Origin: Neptunomonas phycophila
Lineage (GTDB): Bacteria > Pseudomonadota > Gammaproteobacteria > Pseudomonadales > Balneatricaceae
Direction of reading: 5' to 3'
Assembly (NCBI RefSeq): GCF_001922575.1
Contig: NZ_MRCI01000002.1
Span: forward strand, 1-64,000
DNA length: 64,000 nucleotides
The notes under the pieces are model-generated. The model did not search any database and was not told the DNA's origin. It saw nothing but the letters and a program-made list of their open reading frames with translations. This document shows, one piece after another, positions 33,215-42,890 of the stretch (its first letter is position 1; every line of letters begins with the position of its first letter). A program made the position numbers and the translations under genes.

Positions 33215-34726
33215 TTAATACGATCGAATAATCCCCGCGAGTTTAATAACCCCTGCTTCCATGTCGGCTTCGTCAGTAGAGCCAAAGCCTATGACGATGC
33301 CTTGTCGTTTTGGGTGTGAGCGCGAATATCGAGAGAGCGCTCGTATGCCTAGTTTGGCTTGGTTGGCGCGCGCTTCTATCGATTGGTCAAGTGGGTTGTT
33401 TTCGTCATTTTTGTCAGTCAGTGCGTCTGGTAAAAAGTAGCAATCGTGCATTCCGCCTTTATTGGGCTGCAAGGTGAGTTCGGGCAGGTGTTGGTCGACG
33501 AGTGCATTCAGTAACGCCTTGCGGCTTTGGTACAGTTTGCGCATGCGGCGTAGATGGCGATTGTAGTGGCCTTGGTTCATAAAGTAGGCCAGCGAACGCT
33601 GCAGTGATGTGGATAAGCCGCCGTCGGTAATGGAGCGCAGTCTAAGTGCATGTGCGGTTAAGCTGGGTGGTACAACTAGGTAGCCTAAGCGGATACCGGG
33701 GAACATGGTTCGGCTAAAGGTGCCGGTGTAGATAACGCGTTGCTGGCTGTCTAGGCCTTGCAAAGCCGCTATGCTGTGGCCGCTAAAGGTAAATTCGCTG
33801 TCGTAATCGTCTTCAATGATCCAGCGCTCATGGCGTGTAGCCCAATCGAGTAGGGCTTTGCGAGTTGATAAGGGCATGGTTTCGCCCAGCGGGAAGCTAC
33901 GCGAAGGGGTGACGATGGCTGCCGTTGCAACGTTGCTATTGGCCTCGGTGGAGGTAAAGTAGGATGCTACTGAATTTTCGCTGATCAGTTCATTATTTAC
34001 ACCAAGACTATTCAGAATAAGATCAACACCTTGGTAGCCTACCCCTTCGAGTAACACGGTATCTCCCGCATTGAGCAGGATACGTAGCATCAAGTACAAG
34101 GCTTGCTGTGATCCGCTGGTAATAATGAGGTTGTCAGCAGTGCAGTTTACACCGCGCTGTTGGCGGAGAAATAGAGCGGTTTCATGCCGTAATAACGGAT
34201 CACCTGCGAGGTCTGGGTTGCCGTAGTGGTAGCTTTCCCGGAGGGCTTGTTTACTGACTTTATGCCAAACATTATGTGGGAAGTGATCCATCGCCGGTTG
34301 AGCCGGTAAAAAATGATGTGTTTGCTCGTTGTGCAGCCGTTGGCGTAGTGAATCGTTTAGTGTATTAGCGCTAGCCGAAACAGCAGGTGCGTTTAAGCTG
34401 GAAGACGGTGAAGTGGCGTGCGACTCGCTTGTCGCTGGCGGTTCACTGGTTGGCAGTTCATAGCTTGGCAGTTCGGGTAAGTTAGCCACAAACGTGCCTG
34501 AGCCTCTGCGCGTTTCTACATACCCTTCGGCTTGTAATATTTCGTAAACCGTTTTAACGGTAGAGCGGGCTATGTGGAGTTGTTCGGCTAGTAGACGGGT
34601 AGAAGGCAGTTTGTCATTGGCTTCCAGTTTTCCCAGTCTAATAGCCGATAGAATAAGTTGATAAAGGCTTTGCTGCTTATTGTGTGGGGTTAACGATATT
34701 TCCGTTTCAAATAAGCGCAGTGCCAT
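33215..34726 (-). CDS. MocR/PdxR-type GntR regulator with aminotransferase-like domain
   Basis: A 503-residue fusion of an N-terminal GntR winged helix (residues ~12-80, KLPSTRLLAEQLHIARSTVKTVYEILQAEGYVETR) to a fold-type I aminotransferase domain. The cofactor-binding Asp lies in IIEDDYDSEF. The segment that normally reads GTFSKT, with the PLP Schiff-base lysine, reads GTFSRTMFPGIRLGY, so the lysine is replaced by Arg. The linker (residues ~85-130) is Ser/Ala-rich. It is divergent, across a small gene, from an FMN-binding PNPOx-like gene that it may regulate. Confidence 0.92.
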   Translation of the reverse strand: MALRLFETEISLTPHNKQQSLYQLILSAIRLGKLEANDKLPSTRLLAEQLHIARSTVKTVYEILQAEGYVETRRGSGTFVANLPELPSYELPTSEPPATSESHATSPSSSLNAPAVSASANTLNDSLRQRLHNEQTHHFLPAQPAMDHFPHNVWHKVSKQALRESYHYGNPDLAGDPLLRHETALFLRQQRGVNCTADNLIITSGSQQALYLMLRILLNAGDTVLLEGVGYQGVDLILNSLGVNNELISENSVASYFTSTEANSNVATAAIVTPSRSFPLGETMPLSTRKALLDWATRHERWIIEDDYDSEFTFSGHSIAALQGLDSQQRVIYTGTFSRTMFPGIRLGYLVVPPSLTAHALRLRSITDGGLSTSLQRSLAYFMNQGHYNRHLRRMRKLYQSRKALLNALVDQHLPELTLQPNKGGMHDCYFLPDALTDKNDENNPLDQSIEARANQAKLGIRALSRYSRSHPKRQGIVIGFGSTDEADMEAGVIKLAGIIRSY

Positions 34727-34730
34727 AGTG

Positions 34731-34925
34731 TTAGTCGTTGATTACCCGGTATTCGGCATCATAGGTGTGGCCATCTTCTTCGGACTGTTTGCGAGCCGGA
34801 GATAAGCGCATTTTAATAGCAATCGCTACAAACAGGGCGCAGCCAACAACTAATCCTACTACGGTTAAAAACGCACCGATAATCAGGCTGAGTACTAAAA
34901 GGATTGCTGCTTTGATGTTTTTCAT
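34731..34925 (-). CDS. small membrane protein, unknown function
   Basis: A 64-residue protein with one long or two short hydrophobic segments (residues ~5-40, AAILLVLSLIIGAFLTVVGL onward) and a charged C-terminus. The ATG at 34925 has AAAGGAC before it. It lies 5 bases before the MocR regulator on the same strand, so it is probably the first gene of that transcript. No family recognised. Confidence 0.6.
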   Translation of the reverse strand: MKNIKAAILLVLSLIIGAFLTVVGLVVGCALFVAIAIKMRLSPARKQSEEDGHTYDAEYRVIND

Positions 34926-34993
34926 TGTATGTCCTTTTGCGTGTATGTCTCTTGAGTTCCCATTTATAGACAACGGATTGGCGCAAAGTACTC

Positions 34994-35080
34994 ATGTAAA
35001 GAAATGTAAATGCTCTCTCCTATGTTAACGGCTCTTGCCATGCGGTTAAAGTGGGTTAGTTAAAAAGTAAAAAAGTGGGT
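34994..35080. promoter_or_regulatory. direct repeats in the MocR/PNPOx-like divergent region
   Basis: ATGTAAA occurs at 34994-35000 and 35004-35010, one helical turn apart. AAAGTGGGT occurs at 35048-35056 and 35072-35080, 24 bases apart. MocR regulators usually bind direct repeats, so the 9-bp pair is the better operator candidate. Confidence 0.45.
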
Positions 35081-35153
35081 ATTAATTTAGCCCGATAATG
35101 CCTTTACCCTGTTTATATCTGGATGAATGATGGTTAAACAGTGCGAGGTGCTC

Positions 35154-35792
35154 ATGGAATCTTATTCAGTAAAACCCCATACCCGCGTTAAGCGCGGTGG
35201 TAATCGGGCTACGTACGACAAAGCGGTGATCGATGCTATTTTAGATGAAGCGACGATGTGTCATGTGGGCGGCGTGGTTGATGGCTTGCCGGTAGTTCAG
35301 CCTAATTTGCACTGGCGTGTTGACGATGTGCTCTATATTCATGGTTCTGTTAAAAATGGCCTGATTCGCAGTATCCTTGAGCAAGGCAAAGTGTGCATAA
35401 CCGTATCGATTTTAGATGGGTTGGTTATGGCACGGTCGGCATTTCATCATTCTGTTAATTACCGCTCTGTAATGCTTTTTGGCACGCCCGAGCTGGTGGA
35501 AGACGAAGCCGAAAAAAAGAGGGTGTTGGATGCGCTGCTTGAGAAGACGCATAAAGGCCGGTCGTTAACCGCTCGGCCGCCTAATGCGAATGAGCTGCGT
35601 GCCACAACGGTGATTGGTGTTCGAATTGAAGAGGTCTCCGCTAAAGTGAGGGCGGGCGCACCGATCGATGATGCAGAGGATCATGCGTTGCCTGTCTGGG
35701 CTGGGGTGATTCCGGTATCCAGTGTCCGCGGCGAGCCTATTCAGGATGCGTTGCAGCAGGAGGCGGGTATCGAAGTGGGTGAGCTGGTGTAG
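35154..35792 (+). CDS. pyridoxamine 5'-phosphate oxidase-family (Nim-like) flavoprotein
   Basis: A 212-residue FMN-binding split-barrel protein. TRVKRGGNRATYDKAVIDAI and WRVDDVLYIHGSVKNGLIRSI with ARSAFHHSVNYRSVMLFG are typical of the NimA/PNPOx-like family. The start at 35154 is behind GAGG. The position, divergent from a MocR/PdxR-like regulator, suggests a role tied to vitamin B6 or amine metabolism, which is inference. Confidence 0.83.
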   Translation: MESYSVKPHTRVKRGGNRATYDKAVIDAILDEATMCHVGGVVDGLPVVQPNLHWRVDDVLYIHGSVKNGLIRSILEQGKVCITVSILDGLVMARSAFHHSVNYRSVMLFGTPELVEDEAEKKRVLDALLEKTHKGRSLTARPPNANELRATTVIGVRIEEVSAKVRAGAPIDDAEDHALPVWAGVIPVSSVRGEPIQDALQQEAGIEVGELV

Positions 35793-35823
35793 GCACCACC
35801 AGCTCATCGGTGTTACCAAGCGA

Positions 35824-36546
35824 TTATATTTTCTCTTGGTTGACGCGGGCCATAAGCTGCGCAGCGGTTTCTTTACGCTCGCTGTAGCGGTCTGTTAACT
35901 GATCTACGTTACCGCGAAGTAGCAGCGTAAACTTCATTAACTCTTCCATGACATCGACGACACGGTCGTAATAGGAGGAAGGGCGCATGCGGCCCGCTTC
36001 GTCGAACTCTTGCCATGCTTTGGCCACGGATGATTGGTTGGGTATGGTAAACATACGCATCCAACGGCCTAAAATACGCATTTGGTTTAAGGCATTGAAT
36101 GATTGAGAACCGCCACTGACCTGCATGATGGCAAGTGTTTTTCCTTGGGATGGCCGAACCGCTCCTTCAGACAGTGGTATCCAATCGATCTGTGTTTTCA
36201 TAATGCCTGTCATGGCACCATGACGCTCAGGTGAGCACCAGACCATACCTTCACTCCAGCGTACCATTTCTCGTAACTCTTGTACTTTGGGGTGAGTGTC
36301 GGGCGCGTCATCAGGCAGGGGTAAGCCTGACGGGTTAAATATACGCACATCAGCCCCCATGCTTGTTAATAAACGTGCAGCTTCTTCTGTCACTAAGCGG
36401 CTGTAAGAGCGCTCACGTAGTGATCCATAAAGCATGAGAATTCTCGGTGGGTGCTCAACAGGAGTGGGGCTGCAGGCCGTCTTGGTCATCTTCTGTTCGA
36501 GCAGCTCTGATTGGAGCGCTGGCATGCTTAAATCATCAATATTCAT
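35824..36546 (-). CDS. arsH: ArsH, NADPH-dependent FMN reductase of arsenic resistance
   Basis: A 240-residue flavodoxin-like protein with the FMN-phosphate loop [18 protein letters not shown] and the ArsH text [26 protein letters not shown]. ArsH oxidises trivalent organoarsenicals and reduces quinones or dyes. Last gene of arsRBCH; its start overlaps the arsC stop by one base (TAATG). Confidence 0.95.
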   Translation of the reverse strand: MNIDDLSMPALQSELLEQKMTKTACSPTPVEHPPRILMLYGSLRERSYSRLVTEEAARLLTSMGADVRIFNPSGLPLPDDAPDTHPKVQELREMVRWSEGMVWCSPERHGAMTGIMKTQIDWIPLSEGAVRPSQGKTLAIMQVSGGSQSFNALNQMRILGRWMRMFTIPNQSSVAKAWQEFDEAGRMRPSSYYDRVVDVMEELMKFTLLLRGNVDQLTDRYSERKETAAQLMARVNQEKI

Positions 36547-36971
36547 TATTTAACTCGTTGTCCTTGATCGTTAACGATGAGCTCGCCATCTTCTTTGCTA
36601 AACGCGCCTTGCTGGGCATCGGGCAGAATATCCAAAACGATTTCTGACGGTCGGCACAGCTGTGTACCTAGGGGAGTTACAACAATTGGGCGGTTAATCA
36701 GGATAGGGTGATCCATCATTGCATCGATAATTTGTTCCTCTGTGAAGCTCCCTTCGGCTAAGTTCAAATCGTGGTAGGGTTCAACATTCGTTCTTAGCAA
36801 TGCGCGAACAGGTATACCCATGTCAGCAATGAGTGAAACGAGCTTCTCCCGTGAAGGGGGCGTTTCTAAGTAGAGAATGATCTCTGGCTCTACTCCGCTA
36901 TTACGGATCAAAGCCAGTGTGTTACGTGACGTGCCGCAGGCTGGATTGTGGTAAATGGTAATGTGACTCAT
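36546..36971 (-). CDS. arsC: arsenate reductase (glutaredoxin-dependent)
   Basis: Reduces arsenate to arsenite for ArsB. The 141-residue protein has the catalytic Cys12 in [16 protein letters not shown] and the Arg-rich ARS loop near LLRTNVEPY and [12 protein letters not shown]. Length and motifs are those of the E. coli R773-type enzyme, which needs glutaredoxin. Second-last gene of the ars operon. Confidence 0.96.
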   Translation of the reverse strand: MSHITIYHNPACGTSRNTLALIRNSGVEPEIILYLETPPSREKLVSLIADMGIPVRALLRTNVEPYHDLNLAEGSFTEEQIIDAMMDHPILINRPIVVTPLGTQLCRPSEIVLDILPDAQQGAFSKEDGELIVNDQGQRVK

Positions 36972-36998
36972 AGCAAGCTCCCAGTTAATTGAAGGGCA

Positions 36999-38282
36999 TT
37001 ACATGGATAAGCGCAACGCTAAGGCGGCTAGCGTGACGAGCAGTACAGGAGTGGTCATCAAAATACCTACTTTGAAGTAATACCCCCATGAAATTTGGAT
37101 GTTCTTTTGGGAAAGAACGTGCAGCCATAGAAGAGTCGCTAAGCTACCGATCGGTGTTATCTTAGGGCCCAGGTCACAGCCAATAATATTGGCATAAACC
37201 ATGGCTTCTTTGAGGACGCCTGTTGCGGTGCTACCTTCAATAGACAGCGCACCAATTAAGACCGTAGGCATATTGTTCATTACTGAGGACATAAATGCGG
37301 TTAAGAACCCAGTGCCTAATGTGGTGACCCAAATGCCATGTTCGGTAAATGAGTTGAGGATATTTGAAATAAAGTCTGTTAGCCCCGCATTGCGTAAGCC
37401 GTACACCACCAAATACATGCCCAGAGAGAACGCTACGATTTGCCATGGGGCACCCTTGATGACTTTATGAGTATCAATTAAACGTTCGCGCTTAGCGGTT
37501 ATCCACAACACTAATGCGGCAACAGCTGCGACTAAGCTAACGGGAACTCCCAAAGGTTCTAAAGCAAAAAAGCCGATTAGCAGCATGGCGAGTACAACCC
37601 AGCCCATAACAAAGGTTTTGTGATCGCGAATAGCTTGGCGAGGGGCTTTTAATTTGCTGTCGTCATAATCAATCGGGATTTCTTTGCGAAAAAATAAGTG
37701 AAGTGTCACTAAAGAGGCGAGAATAGCAGCCACATTGACGGGGACCATAACAGAAGCGTATTCGTTAAAACCAAGCGAGAAGAAGTCAGCGGTGACTATA
37801 TTCACTAAATTAGAGACGATTAGCGGCAAGCTTGCGGCATCGGCAATAAAACCTGCCGCCATCACAAAGGCCAGCGTTGCCCCTCGGCTAAATCCAAGTG
37901 CCAATAGCATGGCAATAACGATAGGCGTAAGGATGAGCGCAGCACCGTCATTAGCAAAAATAGCGGCAACGGTTGCGCCGAGTAAAATAACCCACGTAAA
38001 TAGCCATTTTCCCCGCCCTTTGGCCCAGCGAGCGATGTGCAACGCTGCCCATTCAAAGAAGCCTGACTCATCCAGCAAAAGGCTGATGATGATAACGGCT
38101 ATGAAAGTGGCGGTAGCGTTCCAGACGATTGCCCACACGGTTGGGATGTCGTCAAAGCTAACCACGCCCGTAGCCAATGCCGCTATAGCCCCTAATATCG
38201 CGCTGTAGCCTATGCCTAGTCCTTTGGGCTGCCAAATCACGAGTATTAATGTTGTGATGAATATTATGCTTGCGAGTATCAT
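36999..38282 (-). CDS. arsB: arsenite efflux protein ArsB
   Basis: A 427-residue inner-membrane protein with 11-12 hydrophobic segments. [20 protein letters not shown] and [20 protein letters not shown] are typical of ArsB in the ion-transporter superfamily. It exports arsenite or antimonite using the proton motive force (no arsA ATPase gene is present). Located between arsR and arsC. Confidence 0.96.
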   Translation of the reverse strand: MILASIIFITTLILVIWQPKGLGIGYSAILGAIAALATGVVSFDDIPTVWAIVWNATATFIAVIIISLLLDESGFFEWAALHIARWAKGRGKWLFTWVILLGATVAAIFANDGAALILTPIVIAMLLALGFSRGATLAFVMAAGFIADAASLPLIVSNLVNIVTADFFSLGFNEYASVMVPVNVAAILASLVTLHLFFRKEIPIDYDDSKLKAPRQAIRDHKTFVMGWVVLAMLLIGFFALEPLGVPVSLVAAVAALVLWITAKRERLIDTHKVIKGAPWQIVAFSLGMYLVVYGLRNAGLTDFISNILNSFTEHGIWVTTLGTGFLTAFMSSVMNNMPTVLIGALSIEGSTATGVLKEAMVYANIIGCDLGPKITPIGSLATLLWLHVLSQKNIQISWGYYFKVGILMTTPVLLVTLAALALRLSM

Positions 38283-38300
38283 AGGGTTCTCTTTATACAG

Positions 38301-38316
38301 ATATGATATTTCATAT
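38301..38316. promoter_or_regulatory. palindrome between arsR and arsB, possible second ArsR site
   Basis: ATATGATATTTCATAT has 6-bp arms around TATT, close to ArsR operator patterns with ATATG/CATAT halves. It lies 18 bases before arsB and could give ArsR control of an internal promoter. Confidence 0.45.
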
Positions 38317-38342
38317 ATGTTAAGGTAAAATTTTTTAGTAAG

Positions 38343-38717
38343 TTATACGCACACAGATTTACCTAAAGTAGGTGATGTACTCTGTGCGTGTTGGGTGAGT
38401 TGTTTAATATCATCATAGTTGCACTGCCATGCCTGCTCGATGATCTGAGCAGCCCATGCAGGTATGTTGGGCGACAAACGATAGTGAATCCACTTACCTT
38501 CTCGACGATCTAATAGTAACTCGCTTTCCCTTAGCATGGCTAAGTGCCGAGAGACCTTAGGCTGCGACTGCTGTAGCGCCGACGTAATATCGCACACGCA
38601 CAGTTCTCCTTTCTCACGTAGTAAAAGAAGGGTGGTTAGGCGTGTTTCATCCGACAAGAGCTTAAATAGCTTTAATGGGGTTAAGGCGTCTGTTGTTGTG
38701 GCTTGAGAGTGTGTCAT
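38343..38717 (-). CDS. arsR: ArsR arsenite-responsive repressor
   Basis: A 124-residue ArsR/SmtB winged helix. The arsenite-binding Cys pair is in GELCVCDIT at the start of the recognition region, and LQQSQPKVSRHLAMLRESELL is the DNA-binding helix. The start used is the ATG at 38717, behind GGAG; the longer reading to 38816 crosses the terminator stem. First gene of arsRBCH. Confidence 0.95.
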   Translation of the reverse strand: MTHSQATTTDALTPLKLFKLLSDETRLTTLLLLREKGELCVCDITSALQQSQPKVSRHLAMLRESELLLDRREGKWIHYRLSPNIPAWAAQIIEQAWQCNYDDIKQLTQHAQSTSPTLGKSVCV

Positions 38718-38753
38718 ACCGGCTCCATCTGTGCAGCGCACATGATAGAACAG

Positions 38754-38802
38754 AAAAAAACCACCGACAACATATTTATTAAAACGTATATGTTGTTGGT
38801 GG
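38754..38802 (-). terminator. terminator after the ZIP gene, overlapping the arsR promoter region
   Basis: CCACCGACAACATAT (38761-38775) pairs with ATATGTTGTTGGTGG (38788-38802), one mismatch, around a 12-nt loop. Read on the minus strand it ends in a T-run (38760-38754). The same arm contains TTGTCG, which with TATCAT 16 bases on could form the arsR promoter, so one element may serve both roles. Confidence 0.75.
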
Positions 38803-38856
38803 TTCATAAGGCGCACGGCCTAATCAGGATAAGGGCTTAACAGCGGTAGGCGGCTA

Positions 38857-39801
38857 TTACCCTAAGGCTGTATCCAATACCATCATGACGGCAAACCCAC
38901 CCATCAAACCAATAGTTGCTGGAGTTTGGTGGCCATTGCGATGTGTTTCTGGGATGACTTCATGCGATACGACAAACAACATGGCGCCGGCTGCAAGACT
39001 TAAACCTAGCGGGTAAGCTAGCGGTAAGCCGCTGGCGACACCTACGCCAATAAAGGCACCAATGGGTTCCATTAATCCACTCCCCGCCGCGACAATGAGA
39101 GCGAGTAAGGGGCGAATACCGGCCGCGCGCAAGGCCATCGCTACGGCTAAGCCTTCAGGTATATTTTGAATAGAAATAGCGGATGTGATGGCTAAGCCAA
39201 CGGTATCATCTCCACCGGCATACCCGACACCAATAGCCATTCCCTCGGGTAGGTTGTGCAAGGTAATGGCCATCGTAAATAACCAAACGCCACTGAGGCG
39301 GTCGCGTCCGGGGCCAAACGTACCGCTGTGTGCATGGGCGTGTGGAGTAAAGCGGTCGAGCCCCAGCATTAACATCACGCCCATCGCTAAACCAATAACC
39401 ACAATAAAGGGTGATAAAGCGGGTTTGCCAAGGATCTCGGTCGAGGCATCTAAGGCAGGTATAATAAGAGAAAACACACTGGCGGCCATCATCATACCGG
39501 CGGCAAACCCCAGCATGCTGTCTTCTATTTTTGTTGAAAGGCCACGCAATAGTAAAACGCCGCACGCGCCAAGGGCCGTGGTACTAAAACTGACTAGGCT
39601 TCCGAGCATGGCATGGTTGAAACGGATATTTTGTCCCCCCAGCGCGTTGTACTCAATCAGCACTAATACAATTACCGCAATAACAGTAAGCATGAAACCG
39701 GCTGTGATCAGCGGATGGCGTTTCATCTCATCAATGAGTTGACTAAAAAATGCAATCGACTGATTGGGTTGCGCGGTTGATATCGAGGCTTGTGTTTCCA
39801 T
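38857..39801 (-). CDS. ZIP-family metal transporter
   Basis: A 314-residue membrane protein with eight segments and the ZIP signatures HNLPEGMAIGVG and QNIPEGLAVAMAL, whose His, Asn and Glu line the metal path. Likely imports zinc or other divalent metals across the inner membrane. The N-terminal ~30 residues are cytosolic. It is a single gene closed by the terminator before arsR. No Zur or Fur box was seen ahead of it. Confidence 0.92.
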   Translation of the reverse strand: METQASISTAQPNQSIAFFSQLIDEMKRHPLITAGFMLTVIAVIVLVLIEYNALGGQNIRFNHAMLGSLVSFSTTALGACGVLLLRGLSTKIEDSMLGFAAGMMMAASVFSLIIPALDASTEILGKPALSPFIVVIGLAMGVMLMLGLDRFTPHAHAHSGTFGPGRDRLSGVWLFTMAITLHNLPEGMAIGVGYAGGDDTVGLAITSAISIQNIPEGLAVAMALRAAGIRPLLALIVAAGSGLMEPIGAFIGVGVASGLPLAYPLGLSLAAGAMLFVVSHEVIPETHRNGHQTPATIGLMGGFAVMMVLDTALG

Positions 39802-39929
39802 GGGGAGCTTAGTTCCTGTAAAAGTTCCTGTAAAAAGTACCTGTGTTAAGTGGCTATGTACGTTTTGATCATTGTTTAAGTAGAACGTTAATCCGTTTTT
39901 CCGACTGTTTGCCTTTTAATACGTTCCAC

Positions 39930-41084
39930 TTATACGGGTAGATGGTTAATAAGGGCTATGCGCAAGCGGCGTATCGCTTCTTCAAGTAGTGCTCGTGGGC
40001 AACCAAAGTTAAGGCGCATGTAGCGATCATCACCAAAGTCGCGTCCGGGTGACATACCGACACCGGCTTCTTCAAAGAAACGAACTGGGTTTTCAAGTTT
40101 TGCCCCCGAAATGTCGATCCAAGCCAGGTAGGTTGCTTCTATCGGCAATAACGACAACCCAGGTATTTGATTGATTTCTTTGACGAGGTAATCGCGATTC
40201 GCACGTAAGTAGTCCAGTTGTTTTGTATTCCACTGGTCACCGGTCGCGTAAGCGGCCTCGGCGGCGGTGTAACCGAGTAAATTGACACTAGGCACGATGC
40301 CTTTACGTACTTGGTTAAACTGCCGACGTAACTGAGGGTTAGGAATAATGGCAAACGAACAGCCAAGGCCTGCAATATTGTAGGTCTTGCTCGGAGCCAT
40401 CAGGGTGATGGTGCGCTGTGCTATTGTCTCTGAAATGGAGGCAAGAGGAATATGGACTAACCCTGGTTCCAGAACGAGATCGCAATGAATTTCGTCCGAG
40501 CAAATCGTTATATTGTGTTGTTCTGCAATGCTGGCTAAACGAGTTAATTCCTCTCGTTTATAGACGGTGCCGCCTGGGTTGTGCGGGTTACAAAACAATA
40601 GCAGCTGCGTTTGCTCGGTTATGTTGGCTTCTAACGCATCAAAATCCAGTACTCGGCGCTGGCCGTGATCGACCATTGGGATTTGAGTAACATGACGGTC
40701 GGACAAGCGGGGTGCTGTGACAAACGGTGGATAAATAGGTTGCGGCGCTATAACAGTATCTTGAGACGTGCCAACAGCGCGGCAGGCTAAGTTGAGGCCG
40801 CATACTAAGCCTGGTAGCCAAACTATCCAATCGCTTTCGATAGACCAGTTGTATTCGCTGGCCATGCGCTTAATGACGGTTTGCACGAGCGATTCTGGCG
40901 CTTCGGTGTAACCGAATATGCCGTGGTCAATCCGTTCATGCAGCGCCTTGATAACACCCGGTGGCGACATAAAATCGGTATCAGCCACCCACATGGGCAA
41001 AATGTCGGTATCGCGGTAGCGTTCCCACTTTTCACTGGCCGTGCCACGGCGATCTATTTGCGTATCAAAATCGAACGGAGTCAT
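39930..41084 (-). CDS. MalY/PatB-family PLP cystathionine beta-lyase
   Basis: A 384-residue fold-type I PLP enzyme. YTEAPESLVQTVIKRMASEYNW, FCNPHNPGGTVYKREEL, CSDEIHCDLVLEPG and the Schiff-base lysine in LMAPSKTYNIAGLGCSFAII are the MalY/PatB signature. It cleaves cystathionine or cysteine-S-conjugates to a thiol, pyruvate and ammonia. A perfect 7-1-7 Fur box lies 36 bases upstream, which is unusual for this family. Divergent from leuA. Confidence 0.92.
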   Translation of the reverse strand: MTPFDFDTQIDRRGTASEKWERYRDTDILPMWVADTDFMSPPGVIKALHERIDHGIFGYTEAPESLVQTVIKRMASEYNWSIESDWIVWLPGLVCGLNLACRAVGTSQDTVIAPQPIYPPFVTAPRLSDRHVTQIPMVDHGQRRVLDFDALEANITEQTQLLLFCNPHNPGGTVYKREELTRLASIAEQHNITICSDEIHCDLVLEPGLVHIPLASISETIAQRTITLMAPSKTYNIAGLGCSFAIIPNPQLRRQFNQVRKGIVPSVNLLGYTAAEAAYATGDQWNTKQLDYLRANRDYLVKEINQIPGLSLLPIEATYLAWIDISGAKLENPVRFFEEAGVGMSPGRDFGDDRYMRLNFGCPRALLEEAIRRLRIALINHLPV

Positions 41085-41119
41085 TACCTAATCCCTTTTA
41101 ATGTAGTCGCTATATTACG

Positions 41120-41142
41120 TTATTGATAATGATTATCAATAA
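41120..41142. promoter_or_regulatory. Fur box upstream of the MalY-like gene
   Basis: TGATAAT (41124-41130), G, ATTATCA (41132-41138) is a perfect 7-1-7 Fur inverted repeat, and the palindrome extends to 23 bp (41120-41142). It lies 36 bases before the MalY-like start and 149 before leuA, so it more likely controls the MalY-like gene. Confidence 0.8.
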
Positions 41143-41290
41143 CTCTTTATCAATGAGGCTGATAGCTTTTGTATATCATGTAACTAGCGCTGTAAGTGTG
41201 ATCTAAATATGACGTAAAACGGCCATTTGCGTTAAACTATCGCTCATCAAATAGCGTCCTACAAGAGACAACCGAGCGGAGCTGCCAGCT

Positions 41291-42841
41291 ATGACACAAG
41301 ATAATCGCGTTATTATTTTTGACACTACCTTACGTGACGGAGAACAAAGTCCGGGCGCGTCAATGACTCGTGATGAAAAGCTGCGTATTGCCAAACAGTT
41401 AGAGAAAATGCGTGTCGATGTCATTGAGGCGGGTTTTGCTATTGCTTCGCCAGGTGATTTTGCATCAGTGCAAGCCATTGCTAATGCCATTACTGAAAGC
41501 ACGGTGTGCTCGTTATCTCGCGCGCTTGATGCCGACATCGACCGTGCAGGAGAGGCGCTGCGTAATGCTGCATCGGGCCGTATTCATACCTTTATTGCAA
41601 CATCGCCTATTCATATGAAGTACAAACTTCAAATGGAACCTGATCGCGTAGTCGAAAACGCTGTGCACGCCGTTAAACGTGCGCGCAACTTAATTGATGA
41701 TGTTGAGTTCTCGTTAGAAGATGCTAGCCGCTCTGAGATGGACTTTATGTGCCGTATCATCGAAGCGGTTATCGACGCTGGTGCTCGTACTATTAACATT
41801 CCCGATACCGTGGGTTACGCGGTACCCGAAGAGTTTGGCCATACTATCGCGCAATTATTGCAACGTATTCCAAATGCAGACAAAGCGATTTTCTCTGTGC
41901 ATTGCCATAACGATTTAGGCTTGGCGGTTGCTAATTCACTCGCAGCGGTGAGTGCCGGTGCGCGTCAGGTAGAATGTACCATTAATGGCTTAGGTGAGCG
42001 TGCGGGTAATGCGTCATTAGAAGAAGTGGTGATGGCTTTGCGCACCCGTAAAGACCGTTTGGGGTTGGAAACCAGTATCGATACGACACAGATCGTTCCT
42101 GCATCGCGTTTAGTATCGAGTGTCACGGGCTTTCCTGTTCAACCAAACAAAGCGATTGTCGGCGCTAATGCCTTTGCTCATGAGTCCGGTATCCATCAGG
42201 ACGGCGTGCTAAAACACCGTGAAACCTACGAGATCATGACGGCGCAAGATGTTGGTTGGAACACTAACCGTATGGTTATGGGTAAGCACTCAGGCCGCAA
42301 TGCGTTTCGCTCGCGTTTAGAAGAGCTGGGTACCAGCTTCAATACTGATGTAGAACTCAACCATGCTTTTGCTCGCTTTAAAGAATTAGCGGATAAAAAG
42401 CATGAAATCTATGATGAAGATTTAATGGCGCTAGTGTCGGATACGCGTGCTGAAGATGCGTACGAGAAATATAAGTTGTCGTCTTTAAATGTCACATCAC
42501 AGACAGGGGAAACTCCCTTAGCGCAGATTACGGTGATGGTCGATGGTGAAGAGCATAAAGCCGAAGCAACGGGTGGTGGGCCAGTTGATGCGGCGCTAAA
42601 AGCCATTGAATCGATTGTGCAATCGGATGCGAGTTTGGAGCTTTACTCGGTTAATGCGATTACCAGTGGCACTGATTCACAAGGCGAAGTGACCGTACGT
42701 TTAGAAAAAGCAGGGCGCATAGTCAATGGATTAGGTGCTGATACCGATATTATTATTGCATCGGCTAAAGCATATATTCACGCGCTAAACTTAATGGCTT
42801 CGACGGTTCAAAAGGCGCACCCTCAAGGCAGCGGCGTTTAG
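41291..42841 (+). CDS. leuA: 2-isopropylmalate synthase, class I
   Basis: First committed step of leucine synthesis: acetyl-CoA plus 2-ketoisovalerate gives 2-isopropylmalate. 516 residues. The HMGL-like barrel opens [19 protein letters not shown], with metal His in [12 protein letters not shown], then [18 protein letters not shown]-terminal LeuA regulatory dimer domain follows from about residue 390 (leucine feedback). Not citramalate synthase, judging from the close E. coli LeuA text. A second, unrelated-class LeuA lies at 48671, so this genome carries both types. Confidence 0.95.
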   Translation: MTQDNRVIIFDTTLRDGEQSPGASMTRDEKLRIAKQLEKMRVDVIEAGFAIASPGDFASVQAIANAITESTVCSLSRALDADIDRAGEALRNAASGRIHTFIATSPIHMKYKLQMEPDRVVENAVHAVKRARNLIDDVEFSLEDASRSEMDFMCRIIEAVIDAGARTINIPDTVGYAVPEEFGHTIAQLLQRIPNADKAIFSVHCHNDLGLAVANSLAAVSAGARQVECTINGLGERAGNASLEEVVMALRTRKDRLGLETSIDTTQIVPASRLVSSVTGFPVQPNKAIVGANAFAHESGIHQDGVLKHRETYEIMTAQDVGWNTNRMVMGKHSGRNAFRSRLEELGTSFNTDVELNHAFARFKELADKKHEIYDEDLMALVSDTRAEDAYEKYKLSSLNVTSQTGETPLAQITVMVDGEEHKAEATGGGPVDAALKAIESIVQSDASLELYSVNAITSGTDSQGEVTVRLEKAGRIVNGLGADTDIIIASAKAYIHALNLMASTVQKAHPQGSGV

Positions 42842-42890
42842 CTCCTCGCGGATATTCGCCAACGACATTCAATCAGGTAAGGCTTTAACA

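Noticed and set aside
37735-38208. 157-codon plus-strand frame over arsB
   Set aside because: Antisense to a certain membrane-protein gene; low-complexity translation typical of a shadow frame.
39185-39742. 185-codon plus-strand frame over the ZIP gene
   Set aside because: Antisense to the ZIP signatures; no independent support.
41291-42841. Citramalate synthase
   Set aside because: The sequence follows E. coli LeuA closely through the barrel and the regulatory domain.
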